DNA of 64,000 bases from Chitinophagaceae bacterium (GCA_017307755.1 JAFKGQ010000021.1:1-64000); one strand, 5' to 3'; counted from the first letter of the stretch, positions 8,312-17,229 are shown. Notes: generated from the sequence alone by a model not told the origin. A program made the numbers and translations.

Positions 8312-9145
8312 TTAGGCAAAGATTTCTTTTACTTTTATTGGATTCTCCGTGATTGCATTGAAGAGATGTTCCAGGTTTACTTTTGAATCCTCTCTATCCT
8401 TGTTCACTCCCACGATGGAAAATCCCTTCAGGTGTTGTTCGGCGTACAATATGTTCTCATCTGTTGAAAATTGACCGGCTGTCTTAAAACAAAGCTTTTC
8501 GGATATTTCAGTGATAGACGCATTCAGCAGAATTTCCCCATTATCCACGATGATTACGCGGTCAATTAAATTGTCGAGGTCACGTATTTGGTGTGTGGAG
8601 ATGAAGATCGTTTTTCCCTGGTCAAATATAGACGATATCAGTTTCCTGAACTTGGCTTTGGATGGGATGTCCAGTCCATTCGTTGGCTCATCCAATAAAA
8701 GTATTTCGGTATTGCAGGCAAGGGCAAAAGCAATGATGAATTTTTTCTGCTGACCAAACGAAAACGTGTTTAGGCTGCCTTGGTCCCTCACGTCCAATTG
8801 ATCCAAATAAGCTATGAATTGATCTTTGTCAAAATTGGGATAGAATGGAGAAAATAGGCTTTGATATCGTTTGATTGTTAGGCCAGGGACATGGACTTCT
8901 TCCGGTACCATATAAATCGTTTTCAAAAAGGACGGCTGCCGTTTCTTAGGGATAAAGCCGTTGACTGAAATATGTCCTTTCTTTGGGAAAAGCAAACCGG
9001 TCATGTTCTTTAGTAGAGTGGATTTCCCTGCGCCGTTTTTCCCGAGCAATCCGATGATGCTTCCCGGCGCCAGATTGAGGCTAAGACTATTATACAATAA
9101 CTTTTTCTTGCGATATCCAAAGGAAAGGTTTTTGATTTGAATCAT
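8312..9145 (-). CDS. ABC transporter ATP-binding protein (277 aa)
   Basis: Complete nucleotide-binding domain: Walker A GKNGAGKST, signature region FSFGQQKK (a variant of the LSGGQ motif), Walker B LLLDEPTNGLD, and switch histidine STHQ. The C-terminal 60 residues form the short tail usual for drug or bacteriocin exporter ATPases. It is the first gene of the minus-strand operon ATPase - permease - GntR - membrane-anchored protein. The inverted repeat 12 bp upstream of its start is a candidate autoregulatory operator. Confidence 0.92.
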   Translation of the reverse strand: MIQIKNLSFGYRKKKLLYNSLSLNLAPGSIIGLLGKNGAGKSTLLKNMTGLLFPKKGHISVNGFIPKKRQPSFLKTIYMVPEEVHVPGLTIKRYQSLFSPFYPNFDKDQFIAYLDQLDVRDQGSLNTFSFGQQKKFIIAFALACNTEILLLDEPTNGLDIPSKAKFRKLISSIFDQGKTIFISTHQIRDLDNLIDRVIIVDNGEILLNASITEISEKLCFKTAGQFSTDENILYAEQHLKGFSIVGVNKDREDSKVNLEHLFNAITENPIKVKEIFA

Positions 9146-9156
9146 AGTAAGGTTAG

Positions 9157-9176
9157 TGTATTAGTGAAGTAATGCA
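9157..9176. promoter_or_regulatory. Inverted repeat, candidate GntR operator
   Basis: TGTATTA - 6 bp - TAATGCA, with one asymmetric pair between the arms, lies 11 bp upstream of the ATPase start codon. Short GntR regulators of the YtrA type bind such TGTA-rich repeats in front of their own operon. The assignment rests on position and symmetry only. Confidence 0.45.
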
Positions 9177-9265
9177 GTAGCTAAGATAAGGAAAATATCT
9201 TAACCTAACTTCGTCAGATCCTGATATAAATTAATTTTTTTGTCACCCCCTTGTCTGGCGGCCGG

Positions 9266-9373
9266 CAAATAAGCGTTACCTGGTGTTATACCTGCAGCAT
9301 GGCTGCGGGGAAGGCGAGACTGCATGGAAGAGTTGAAAGACAAATGTCTTTACCATATTGAGCGGCGGCATTT
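9266..9373 (+). pseudogene. Shuffled remnant of a CE1-type esterase gene
   Basis: Three stretches match the intact esterase gene at 29506-30612. Bases 9266-9328 match 30023-30085 (59 of 63 identical, no gaps); 9326-9344 match 30408-30426 (18 of 19); 9356-9373 match 30383-30400 (18 of 18). The second and third are in swapped order and the first junction shares GGA with both sources. No reading frame survives. The matched parts encode KRYPVLYLQHGW and LLSGGI of the intact protein. This accounts for the centre of the 309-bp gap 9146-9454; apart from the inverted repeat at 9157-9176 I see nothing else in the gap. Confidence 0.75.
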
Positions 9374-9454
9374 GATTCAATCAAAACAGCAATAGGCTTA
9401 GGGATACCTTTGCTCCAGCCTTATTTTTTCTATTAGGTATAGTTTTAGCTGGGC

Positions 9455-9931
9455 TCATTCTTCTCTGATCTTTCGGATTTTTTCCAATTCGATTACATCT
9501 ACTTGATCTTTCGGCCGATTGACCACCTTTTTATTTTGAATGAGGTGATTAATGTGTAGAAAAGGAACATGAACTCCTTCTAAATCTGCAATCGAGGCCA
9601 TGCTTAGACATTCTTCAAAAGAATACTGTTCCAATCCTTTCATTTCACTCATGATATCCAATTCGATGCCGCCAACAATACTGATAGAGGAGAAGCCTGG
9701 CATAAAAGGCATTGTTTCAAGCGGAGGAAAATCGCCATAGCCTAATATTCTGAATGCCGCTCTAAGATTTTTCCTGTTTTCCGGAGTATCCTGCAACCAC
9801 ATATCTAAATCATCCGTATTTCTATTGAAACCGTGAAATCTGGTCGCAAAACCACCAACCATAATATACCTTACATTATTCTCATTTAGAGCTCGCCAGA
9901 AATTAATGAGCTCTGCGTCCAAAACATCCAT
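9455..9931 (-). CDS. Nucleotidyltransferase-fold protein (158 aa)
   Basis: The N-terminal half carries the minimal nucleotidyltransferase signature: VGGFATRFHGFNRNTDDLDMWL (residues about 26-47), with the two Asp of TDDLD as likely metal ligands, followed by ELDIMSEM with a third acidic residue. The C-terminal part (HINHLIQNKKVVNRPKDQVD) is typical of the DUF6036-like/AbiEii-like branch, in which the lysine and Asp follow a helix. It is immediately downstream (5 bp) of a 59-residue gene on the same strand. Possible roles are RNA or protein nucleotidylation or a toxin-antitoxin component; none can be chosen from sequence. Confidence 0.75.
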   Translation of the reverse strand: MDVLDAELINFWRALNENNVRYIMVGGFATRFHGFNRNTDDLDMWLQDTPENRKNLRAAFRILGYGDFPPLETMPFMPGFSSISIVGGIELDIMSEMKGLEQYSFEECLSMASIADLEGVHVPFLHINHLIQNKKVVNRPKDQVDVIELEKIRKIREE

Positions 9932-9936
9932 ATTAT

Positions 9937-10116
9937 TTATTTATGGATAACTTTTGCCTTTTTAAATAAGCTGTTTACCTGCAGCATTTGCGTAAAAAGA
10001 TGCAGCTTTTCCAAGTCGGAACGATTGATGTTATCAATAAGACGCTGTTCTTCTGAGCGGTTATTCAGCGTAGCTGGCGAATCGCTTTTTTTTATGTTTT
10101 TTTGTTCAGCAGCCAT
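9937..10116 (-). CDS. Small protein paired with the nucleotidyltransferase (59 aa)
   Basis: A clean ATG-to-TAA frame of 60 codons begins MAAEQKN and ends AKVIHK. It is lysine-rich at both ends with a central amphipathic helix (NRSEEQRLIDNINRSDLEKLH). It has no signal peptide. It lies 5 bp upstream of the nucleotidyltransferase gene, and a 20-bp perfect palindrome sits 70 bp upstream of its start. The codon use is ordinary for the region. I do not recognise the family; the tight pairing suggests a functional partner of the downstream protein. Confidence 0.6.
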   Translation of the reverse strand: MAAEQKNIKKSDSPATLNNRSEEQRLIDNINRSDLEKLHLFTQMLQVNSLFKKAKVIHK

Positions 10117-10185
10117 TTGCTATTAAATTGTAGTGCAATTTAACAAATTTACGGTAGCTTTTAAACAGATTGATGACGATAATTT

Positions 10186-10205
10186 ATTATCAAATATTTG
10201 ATAAT
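10186..10205. promoter_or_regulatory. 20-bp perfect palindrome
   Basis: The perfect AT-rich palindrome ATTATCAAATATTTGATAAT lies 70 bp upstream of the 59-residue gene and 51 bp after the end of the reductase gene; both are on the minus strand. The absence of GC pairs and of a T-tract argues against a terminator. It is a candidate repressor site for the small gene plus nucleotidyltransferase pair. Confidence 0.45.
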
Positions 10206-10255
10206 CATTTAGATGGATTGCTCAGTGGATGGGTTAGTTTTGCGGGCTTTTTTTA

Positions 10256-10819
10256 TTACTCTTTCGAATAGCGAAGCAAAACAGCCCCTGATTTAAAAGT
10301 CTTTGTCTCAAGTAGTTTTAATTGTAATTTCTCCTGCAGGCTGATTCCCTCCATTAACCGTCTTCCGTCTCCTGCGACTATGGGATGAATTAAGATGCAA
10401 TATTCATCCACCAGACCAAGCTGTATCAGCTGCGAGGGGATATCTACACCACCGGTAAGCAGGGGTTTACCTGGCTGCTGTTTCAATTTTAATATTTCGT
10501 CTTTAAGGTTCGAACGAATAATTTCAATGTTCTGACCTTCGGCATTGTCCAATGTTCGTGAAATAACAATCATCTTGTTGACGGCGACAAATGCCTGGGC
10601 ATACTTGTAGCCAGCGCCTGACTTGTCGGGCGGGTTCTTTGCAAAGTCGGGCCAGAAAGGGACCATCAATTGATACGTTTTCCGTCCGTAGACAAACGCG
10701 CCGGCATCCTGCACAAGACGGATGTAATAATCATACAATTCATCGTCCGGGATACCACCTTTTGTATGGTCGCAGCACCCATCGAGGGTAAGGTTGATTG
10801 CGTAGATTAGATGTCTCAT
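10256..10819 (-). CDS. Dihydrofolate-reductase-like / RibD C-terminal domain protein (187 aa)
   Basis: Single RibD_C/DHFR-like domain: MRHLIYAINLTLDG at the start, AFVYGRKTYQLM near residue 40, KMIVISRTL near 85, and LLTGGVDIPSQLIQLGLVDEY plus HPIVAGDGRRLME in the C-terminal half. This is the pattern of the YyaP/YwjB group of putative NAD(P)H reductases. True substrates are unknown for the group, and folate reduction is not implied. It stands alone between the palindrome and the esterase gene. Confidence 0.88.
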   Translation of the reverse strand: MRHLIYAINLTLDGCCDHTKGGIPDDELYDYYIRLVQDAGAFVYGRKTYQLMVPFWPDFAKNPPDKSGAGYKYAQAFVAVNKMIVISRTLDNAEGQNIEIIRSNLKDEILKLKQQPGKPLLTGGVDIPSQLIQLGLVDEYCILIHPIVAGDGRRLMEGISLQEKLQLKLLETKTFKSGAVLLRYSKE

Positions 10820-10868
10820 TTTCAGGATTTATGATTATAAAGATAAAAACCGCTTCGCATAGGCCTGT

Positions 10869-11771
10869 TTACTTCTGGCGGTGATCCCATTGCCTGAAAA
10901 TAAACCGCAAAGCGTCATAATAGGCTTTTATGGGTTCCGTCATATGAGTGTCTTCGGGATAGTGAACATACTTATGGTCTAAACCCTTTATCTTTCTATG
11001 GGTTATTATAGAGTCGAATTTTAAAAGATTCGTATGGAAGGTAGGGTCGTCCGGCATTCCTTCGTTCGCATCACTGTAAAAGATCATTTTATTAATAATC
11101 CGACCATTTTTTAGCTTTTCATCAGCGAGGCGAAGTAAATACCCTTTATCCCACCAAAAGGATGGGCTTATGGCTATATAAGCACCAAAGATATCCGGCT
11201 TCGTTAACAGGCAATTGATCGTGGTGATACCGCCGAATGAATGTCCCGCAAAAATTTTAAAGGGTTGTGTTTTGTAGTGCGTGTCAATATAAGGTATCAG
11301 CTCAGCATCTATGAACTGCAAAAAATTATTGCCGCCGCCGCTTGACTTATACCGGGAGTTTGAACTGGTATCAGGCTTTCCTTCATAATCAAAAATACTA
11401 TGGCTTGGGGTAAGATCCCTTGTGCGGTTTGTATTAGGGATGCCGACTATAATCATTTCGGGCACAACATTTACATCCCAACGGCTAAGATACCGGCAAT
11501 ATTCTGCGATCAGGCTAAAGTGATTGTCCCCGTCAAGTACGTATAACACCGGGTAACGCTTATTGGGCAACAAGGTATCTGTTGGCGGTACATAAATATA
11601 AACTTTCCGGTCTTCACCCAAGACTTTAGACGAAAGTTTGATGATATCTGCCGATATGGGTTTAAATGCCGGGTCGGTTTGGGCAAATAAGCCTTTGGGA
11701 ATTAACAGGATAAAAAAAACATATACTATGGTATCTCTAAAATGACGCTTTAAGTAGCTGTTGTAATTCAT
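10869..11771 (-). CDS. Secreted alpha/beta-hydrolase esterase, IroE/PF00756 type (300 aa)
   Basis: A hydrophobic signal segment (about residues 15-31, ending KGLFAQ) is followed by an esterase D-like alpha/beta hydrolase. RYPVLYVLDGDNHF marks the oxyanion strand, FAGHSFGGITT the nucleophile elbow (GxSxG), and HYPEDTHM the catalytic histidine region. I use the ATG at 11771 (MNYNSY), because the longer frame begins with TTG. The family includes siderophore-ester and carbohydrate esterases. The gene is divergent from the xylan-locus regulator and may belong to that locus, but it has no close relationship to the CE1 gene at 29506. Confidence 0.83.
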   Translation of the reverse strand: MNYNSYLKRHFRDTIVYVFFILLIPKGLFAQTDPAFKPISADIIKLSSKVLGEDRKVYIYVPPTDTLLPNKRYPVLYVLDGDNHFSLIAEYCRYLSRWDVNVVPEMIIVGIPNTNRTRDLTPSHSIFDYEGKPDTSSNSRYKSSGGGNNFLQFIDAELIPYIDTHYKTQPFKIFAGHSFGGITTINCLLTKPDIFGAYIAISPSFWWDKGYLLRLADEKLKNGRIINKMIFYSDANEGMPDDPTFHTNLLKFDSIITHRKIKGLDHKYVHYPEDTHMTEPIKAYYDALRFIFRQWDHRQK

Positions 11772-11849
11772 ACGAATCAAGGGTTAACTCATTTTGATAA
11801 GTGTATGTAATAACCGGCTGATTAGTCAAAGATATACAAATACATTTTT

Positions 11850-11863
11850 TGCAACCGATTACA
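11850..11863. promoter_or_regulatory. LacI-type operator candidate upstream of the hybrid regulator
   Basis: TGCAACCGATTACA has the CG-centred layout of LacI-family operators and differs at only two positions from the perfect palindrome at 27782-27795. It sits in the divergent promoter region between the esterase and the hybrid two-component gene, 38 bp before the latter. Confidence 0.5.
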
Positions 11864-11886
11864 TTTTCGATTTTTATCGTATTTTG

Positions 11887-11901
11887 CAATCATAACGATT
11901 G
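11887..11901. promoter_or_regulatory. Inverted repeat overlapping the hybrid regulator start codon
   Basis: CAATC - 5 bp - GATTG ends on the first base of the GTG start codon. The half-sites resemble those of the operator 24 bp upstream but with wider spacing. It may be a second regulator site or part of the leader; evidence is symmetry only. Confidence 0.3.
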
Positions 11902-14900
11902 TGAGATACTCTCTTTCAATATTATTCCTGATCGGATGGTGGCAAGTCTCGAAGGCTCAGCCGGATGAATTGAATTTTATCAATTTCAGCAGCAAGAATG
12001 GGCTCTCTTCCAATACTGTCAATTGTATATTAAAGGACAGACTGGGCTACATGTGGTTTGCTACCGAAGACGGACTGAACAGGTTCGATGGCAGCAATTT
12101 CCGGGTATATAATCATAATATTCTGGATACTAATAGTATTGCTACGAATCAAATACGGATACTATTTGAAGATCCGCAAGGCCGTCTGTGGGTAGGGACT
12201 AACACGACACTGTCGCTGTACGACAGCAAGAGGGATTGCTTTCACAACTATGATATCGCAAACGGAACAGCTGTTCGTACTATCTGTTCAGACGGCAATG
12301 GCCGTCTCTGGTTAGGCAGCTATGCGGGGCTCATTCTTTACGATCCTGCCAGCCATCATGCAAAATACTATACGGGTGATTCTGCCAGATCCAATTGGCT
12401 GTTGTCGAATACGGTCACCTGTGTTTTCCGGGATAGTAAACAGAGATTATGGGTGGGGACGAACAAAGGTCTGTACCTCTACCAGCCCGGCACAGATGAC
12501 TTTTTGCGTTTTAATAAGGGAACAGATCCTGAACTGTTGGGCGACAGCGTGGTCAGGACCATCGCCGAGGACAGGGACGGACGTTTGTGGTTCGGCACCA
12601 ATAACGGCGGGCTCAATATGCTTGCGGCAGATGGCAGGCATCTTAGAAATTTCAAGGCCGGTAAAACGGACATAAACACCCTGAGCAGCGATCTCATCCA
12701 CAGCGTGGTAGCTGATAGCACGGGTAAGGTGTGGATCGGGACAGAGGAAGGGTTGAACATTTTTGATCCGCAAACAGACATTGTACAGCGGGTGACGGAA
12801 GATGCAAGGAATAAATACAGCTTCAAAGGGCACTCGGCGCGGAGCATATTTATCGATGGGAATGGTATTTATTGGGTCGGCACCAACCAGGACGGAATAA
12901 ATAAATATGACAGGAACCTTGCTTTCTTCAATCTTGTCCAATACAACCCCTTTGATCCTCATGGACTCACCTCACCCAAAATAAATTCTTTTGCCGAAGG
13001 TCCCGGCGGGCAGATATATGTAGGCACCGACGGCGGCGGATTGAACGTCTTCGATCGAAGAACGGGATGGTGCCGGCACCTTGAGGTAGGGGAAGGAAAT
13101 AAAAACCAGGGATTGATCATACTTTCACTCGAGCGCAGAGGCAACGAGATCTGGATCGGGACTTTTCACCAGGGACTCTATGTGCTGGATACCCGGAACG
13201 GGATGGTCAGACATTATCAACTGGGAAAGGGTATAAAAGACCTTCCGCACAACGATATTTTTTGTATCAAAAAGGACAGACAGGGCAATATGTGGCTCGG
13301 CACGAATGGAAAGGGGGTTTGCATGTACGATCCGGGATCGGGTATTTTTCACCGCTTCTGCGATGTTATCGCAGATGGTACCGGGAGCAAGCTGCTTTCA
13401 AAAGGGTTCATCCGGGCCATCGAGGAGGATAGTACGGGTAATATAGTGATTGGCACAATAGGCTCCGGCATTGCTTTGTATAATCCTGTGCAGCGTAGCT
13501 GCCGCCAGTTCAACCGGGCCAATACTGGTCTGCCGCTGGATGACGCGACAACGCTTCATGTAGATAGTAAAGGGATCATATGGGCTGGTACGCCCAGCGC
13601 CGGTCTGTGTCAACTAGACTATAACCGCAAGCGGTTTGTCAACTATTCAGAGCAGCAGGGATTGGCCAACGTAGTCGTCTACAAGATACTTGAGGATGAG
13701 GCGGAGAGATTATGGGTCAGCACTAATAAGGGCGTCAGCTGTCTGGACCCTGTAACGTCGATCTTTAAGAACTATACATCTGAGAATGGCTTGCAGCAAA
13801 GCTCCTTCAGTCCCGGCGCCGGATTAAGGGAATCCTCCGGGCGGCTGTTCTTCGGCGGAATAGAAGGCTTTAATTATTTTCAGCCAACTGACCTGAAGGA
13901 TAATAAAAATGTTCCTGTGGTGGTGTTTACCAACCTGAAAATAGGTGGCCGTAATGTAATTCCAGGAGGCGAGATCAGGCTTGACTACAAGCAGAATTTC
14001 TCGGTCGAGTTTACTACGCTGGACTATACGACGCCGGGAGAAAGCCGCTTTATGTATCAACTGGAGGGGTTTGACAAGTCCTGGAATGACATAGGGACTT
14101 CCAGGGTGGCTGTATTTACCAATCTATACCCCCGGAACTACTTACTGAAAGTAAGGGCCAAAAATTCAAATGGAGCATGGATAACAAAACCCGCCACGAT
14201 AAGGATTTATGTAAAACCTCCTTTTTGGCTCACAGGATACGCCTATGTGTTTTATATGCTTATTGCAGGCGTGATACTCTGGGCCATCCGGTACCGTGCC
14301 ATTCGGAAACTTAAAAACAGGTTTGCACTGGAACAGGAAAGGCTTCGGATGAAGCAACTGATCGAGCAGGAGAGGATGGAAGCAGAGCGTTTACATGAGT
14401 TTGACCAGTTGAAGATCAAATTCCTGACAAACCTGAGCCACGAGTTCAGGACTCCCATATCGCTGATCACGGGGCCCATCGACAAATTGCAGGCAACAGA
14501 GGCGGATCCGGACAAGCAGGGACAGTTGAACATGGTGAAACGTAATGCAAGGAGACTGTTGAACCTGGTGAACCAGCTGCTTGACTTTCGCAAGCTTGTC
14601 GACCAGGAGCTGAAGCTCAATTGCACAGAGGGCGATATTATACATTTTTTAAGGGAGGCGGCAGAATCCTTCAGGGACATAGCCGAGCGCAAGCAGATAG
14701 TTTTTACTTACAAGGCAGGGCTTAACCATTTCTATACGTTATTTGACAGGGATAAGATCGAGCGGGTATTGTTTAATTTGCTGGGGAATGCATTCAAATT
14801 CACGGGAAAGGATGGCAAGATCTCTTTGGAGATAAAACAAGCGCATCCTTCGAAAGAATTCCTGATCATTATTTCCGACACAGGATGCGGGATCTCCGCC

Positions 14901-15953
14901 GATGATCAACGCCGGATTTTCGATCGCTTTTTTCAGGGGAATGCCCATGCCGGGGTCATCAATAAAGGCAGCGGGATCGGGCTGTCCATTACCAAAGATT
15001 TTATACGGTTACATGGCGGTACGATCTCCGTGGAAAGCGCACCGGGCAAAGGCAGCGTATTTACCGTCAGTCTCCCATTGGAAAATATCCCAGGCTCGGT
15101 AAATGAGATCGTGCCTGACGAAAATACACTCAAAAATGAAATCGCCGGATCGACAGCTGTCCCGGCAAAAGTACCTGCCACCGACATGCTGACGGTGCTG
15201 TTGGTGGAAGACAATGAAGATTTCCGCAGCTATCTGAAAGACAATCTGAAGTATTATTATAAGATCATTGAAGCGGGCGACGGCAGGGAGGGATGGCAAA
15301 AAGCGATCTCCCGTCACCCGGACGTTATAGTGAGCGATATCAGCATGCCCGATATGGACGGGATCGAGTTAAGCCGGAAAATAAGATCGGAAAAGCGGAC
15401 CAGCCACATACCCGTCATCCTGTTGACAGCGCTGACCGGAGAGGCCTACCAGCTCAAAGGGCTTGAGACGGGGGCCAGCGATTACCTGACGAAACCATTT
15501 AGTTTCGAAATATTGAATATCAAGATAAGGAACCTGGTTACGCTCAATCAACAGCTTAAGCAGACTTATACCAGGAGATTGAATATCGAAACACCTGTCA
15601 ACGAGGTGGAGTCGGAGGATGAGAGATTGATACTGTCCGTTACGCAGTATATCGAATCGAATCTGGACAGTGCGACCCTTTCGGTGGAAGATCTGTGCAG
15701 GCATGTTTATATGAGCCATGCCTCGCTCTACAGAAAAATCGTTGATCTTACGGGGGAAACGCCTGTGGAATTCATCCGGTCTATAAAGCTGAATAAGGCC
15801 GCCGATCTGTTGGAGAGAAGCAATATGAAAATTTCGGAAATAGGTTACGCCGTCGGGTTTACCACGCCCAATTACTTCACCAGGGCATTTAAAGCAAAAT
15901 TCAATGTTTCTCCTTCCGAATTTGTTTCACTGAAGCGGAAACAAGTAAGTTAA
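11901..15953 (+). CDS. Hybrid two-component system regulator of the xylan locus (1350 aa)
   Basis: A single protein senses periplasmic sugar and activates transcription. In order: signal segment (1-19), two beta-propellers built from repeats such as GLWVGTN and RLWFGTN (about 25-670), a Y_Y_Y domain (about 690-755) and a membrane span (about 768-788). A histidine kinase follows with HEFRTP (His847), the N-box LLGNAFKFTG and SDTGCGI. A receiver domain with phospho-acceptor Asp1146 (VSDISMPDMDG) and an AraC-type HTH (about 1235-1345) complete it. The start is GTG; no upstream ATG gives a signal peptide. It immediately precedes the LacI gene and the SusC/SusD operon, the usual place for the activator of a polysaccharide locus. 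The ligand is probably a xylo-oligosaccharide. Confidence 0.95.
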   Translation: MRYSLSILFLIGWWQVSKAQPDELNFINFSSKNGLSSNTVNCILKDRLGYMWFATEDGLNRFDGSNFRVYNHNILDTNSIATNQIRILFEDPQGRLWVGTNTTLSLYDSKRDCFHNYDIANGTAVRTICSDGNGRLWLGSYAGLILYDPASHHAKYYTGDSARSNWLLSNTVTCVFRDSKQRLWVGTNKGLYLYQPGTDDFLRFNKGTDPELLGDSVVRTIAEDRDGRLWFGTNNGGLNMLAADGRHLRNFKAGKTDINTLSSDLIHSVVADSTGKVWIGTEEGLNIFDPQTDIVQRVTEDARNKYSFKGHSARSIFIDGNGIYWVGTNQDGINKYDRNLAFFNLVQYNPFDPHGLTSPKINSFAEGPGGQIYVGTDGGGLNVFDRRTGWCRHLEVGEGNKNQGLIILSLERRGNEIWIGTFHQGLYVLDTRNGMVRHYQLGKGIKDLPHNDIFCIKKDRQGNMWLGTNGKGVCMYDPGSGIFHRFCDVIADGTGSKLLSKGFIRAIEEDSTGNIVIGTIGSGIALYNPVQRSCRQFNRANTGLPLDDATTLHVDSKGIIWAGTPSAGLCQLDYNRKRFVNYSEQQGLANVVVYKILEDEAERLWVSTNKGVSCLDPVTSIFKNYTSENGLQQSSFSPGAGLRESSGRLFFGGIEGFNYFQPTDLKDNKNVPVVVFTNLKIGGRNVIPGGEIRLDYKQNFSVEFTTLDYTTPGESRFMYQLEGFDKSWNDIGTSRVAVFTNLYPRNYLLKVRAKNSNGAWITKPATIRIYVKPPFWLTGYAYVFYMLIAGVILWAIRYRAIRKLKNRFALEQERLRMKQLIEQERMEAERLHEFDQLKIKFLTNLSHEFRTPISLITGPIDKLQATEADPDKQGQLNMVKRNARRLLNLVNQLLDFRKLVDQELKLNCTEGDIIHFLREAAESFRDIAERKQIVFTYKAGLNHFYTLFDRDKIERVLFNLLGNAFKFTGKDGKISLEIKQAHPSKEFLIIISDTGCGISADDQRRIFDRFFQGNAHAGVINKGSGIGLSITKDFIRLHGGTISVESAPGKGSVFTVSLPLENIPGSVNEIVPDENTLKNEIAGSTAVPAKVPATDMLTVLLVEDNEDFRSYLKDNLKYYYKIIEAGDGREGWQKAISRHPDVIVSDISMPDMDGIELSRKIRSEKRTSHIPVILLTALTGEAYQLKGLETGASDYLTKPFSFEILNIKIRNLVTLNQQLKQTYTRRLNIETPVNEVESEDERLILSVTQYIESNLDSATLSVEDLCRHVYMSHASLYRKIVDLTGETPVEFIRSIKLNKAADLLERSNMKISEIGYAVGFTTPNYFTRAFKAKFNVSPSEFVSLKRKQVS

Positions 15954-16065
15954 GCGTACGGAAGCGGCTTTTGCGACCGAAATGAAACATCCGGGATAGA
16001 AAATTATCAAAAAGTAGCAGCCTGCCAGACTTTTCCCCTTCAATTTTACTATCTGGGCACGAACA

Positions 16066-17103
16066 ATGCAATCACCGGATAGTCAAAAAGACATAACTAT
16101 TTATGACCTGGCTGCCAGGCTTGGCTTGTCCATCGCCACGATAAGCCGCGCGCTGAATGGCGAAGCCTCTGTAAGTCCACGGACGAAAAAGCGTGTATTT
16201 GAGATGGCAGCCAGCCTGGGCTATCGAATGAACGATAGCGCCAGAATGCTACGCAGCGGTCGCAGTAATACCATTGGATGCATCGTTCCACAACTAAATA
16301 CGCATAGGATGTCCGCTATCGTCTCCGCCATGGAGGAAACCGCACGGCAGCAAGCGTATTGTCTGCTGGTTATGCAATCACTGGGTTCCAAAGAAATAGA
16401 AGCGATCTGTGCTAACCTCCTTTTTAATAAAAGAGTGGATGCCCTGATGGTGGTTCCGTCAGAAAAAACTGCCGGAAACATGCAGCATTTTGACCCCTTT
16501 CTGAAAAGAGATATACCTGTCATCCTTATTGACAGCGGAGAAGAGAAGCATCCTTTTGTCAACATATCTACCGATAACCATAAGGCAGGTTACGACATGA
16601 CGCGGCACCTGCTCGTGAGGGGCTGCAGACAGATCGTACATATTACTTCCAGTGGTTCCCTGCCGGTATATGCCGGGTTATGCGCCGGCTACAGACAGGC
16701 AATGACGGAATCCGGCATTCCAGTAAAGGACCATCATATTATCCCCTGTGCCCTGACCCGGGAAGATGGAATACATACTATAAGGACAATTTGGCAGCAA
16801 CGGAAAAAGCCAGACGCCATATTCGCAGCAAGCGATGAATGTGCAGCGGGATGTATCTCTGCGCTAAAAGAAAAAGGCATTTGTATACCGGGGGAGATAG
16901 CTGTTGCAGGGTTTGGTAATGATCCGGTTTCTTTGATGACAGAACCACCGCTTACGACCATCGACTATCCGGGACATCACATCGGCAAGGCGGCCGTCCA
17001 TCAAATGATGGATCGGCTGCAAGAAAAGACCTCCAGCAGAACGGTGGCGGCTATTGTTCTCAGGAGCGGGCTTATTATACGGAAGTCAACCTTAATTTGT
17101 TGA
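16066..17103 (+). CDS. LacI-family transcriptional regulator (345 aa)
   Basis: N-terminal LacI helix-turn-helix: IYDLAARLGLSIATISRALNG (about residues 8-30), with hinge helix region NDSARMLRSGRSNTIG. A periplasmic-binding-protein-like effector domain follows (IDSGEEKHPFVNISTDN, FAASDECAAGCI, VAGFGNDPVS). It is full length. It lies 112 bp after the hybrid regulator and 126 bp before susC, so the locus has two regulators of different classes. The palindrome at 27782 and the related site at 11850 are likely binding sites. The effector is probably a sugar or sugar acid released from xylan. Confidence 0.93.
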   Translation: MQSPDSQKDITIYDLAARLGLSIATISRALNGEASVSPRTKKRVFEMAASLGYRMNDSARMLRSGRSNTIGCIVPQLNTHRMSAIVSAMEETARQQAYCLLVMQSLGSKEIEAICANLLFNKRVDALMVVPSEKTAGNMQHFDPFLKRDIPVILIDSGEEKHPFVNISTDNHKAGYDMTRHLLVRGCRQIVHITSSGSLPVYAGLCAGYRQAMTESGIPVKDHHIIPCALTREDGIHTIRTIWQQRKKPDAIFAASDECAAGCISALKEKGICIPGEIAVAGFGNDPVSLMTEPPLTTIDYPGHHIGKAAVHQMMDRLQEKTSSRTVAAIVLRSGLIIRKSTLIC

Positions 17104-17158
17104 TCCTCAATCAAAAATTTAATCCTGGTATGGGCTGTTGACGAATTTGTGCTATGAA

Positions 17159-17204
17159 TTGCCCGATTGCGGCAAGTGCAAAAAAAGGGCTGCCGGTAGT
17201 TTTG
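17159..17204 (+). promoter_or_regulatory. Promoter region of the xylan susC operon
   Basis: TAGTTTTG at 17197-17204 fits the Bacteroidota -7 element TAnnTTTG and ends 25 bp before the susC ATG. No good TTTG -33 element is present, as expected for an activator-dependent promoter. Upstream, TTGCC - 7 bp - GGCAA (17159-17175) is an inverted repeat whose spacer contains CGATTGC, the same half-site as in the operator at 27782. It is a candidate site for the hybrid regulator or the LacI protein. Confidence 0.45.
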
Positions 17205-17229
17205 CGTGTAATATTTAAAACCAAAGCTT

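Noticed and set aside
9455..10116. Calling the nucleotidyltransferase and 59-residue gene a named toxin-antitoxin system
   Set aside because: Layout is suggestive, but the small protein matches no antitoxin family I can recognise and the NTase lacks diagnostic toxin motifs.
11871..11887. TATTTTG as a -7 element for the hybrid regulator
   Set aside because: One base short of TAnnTTTG and no -33 partner; not strong enough to annotate.
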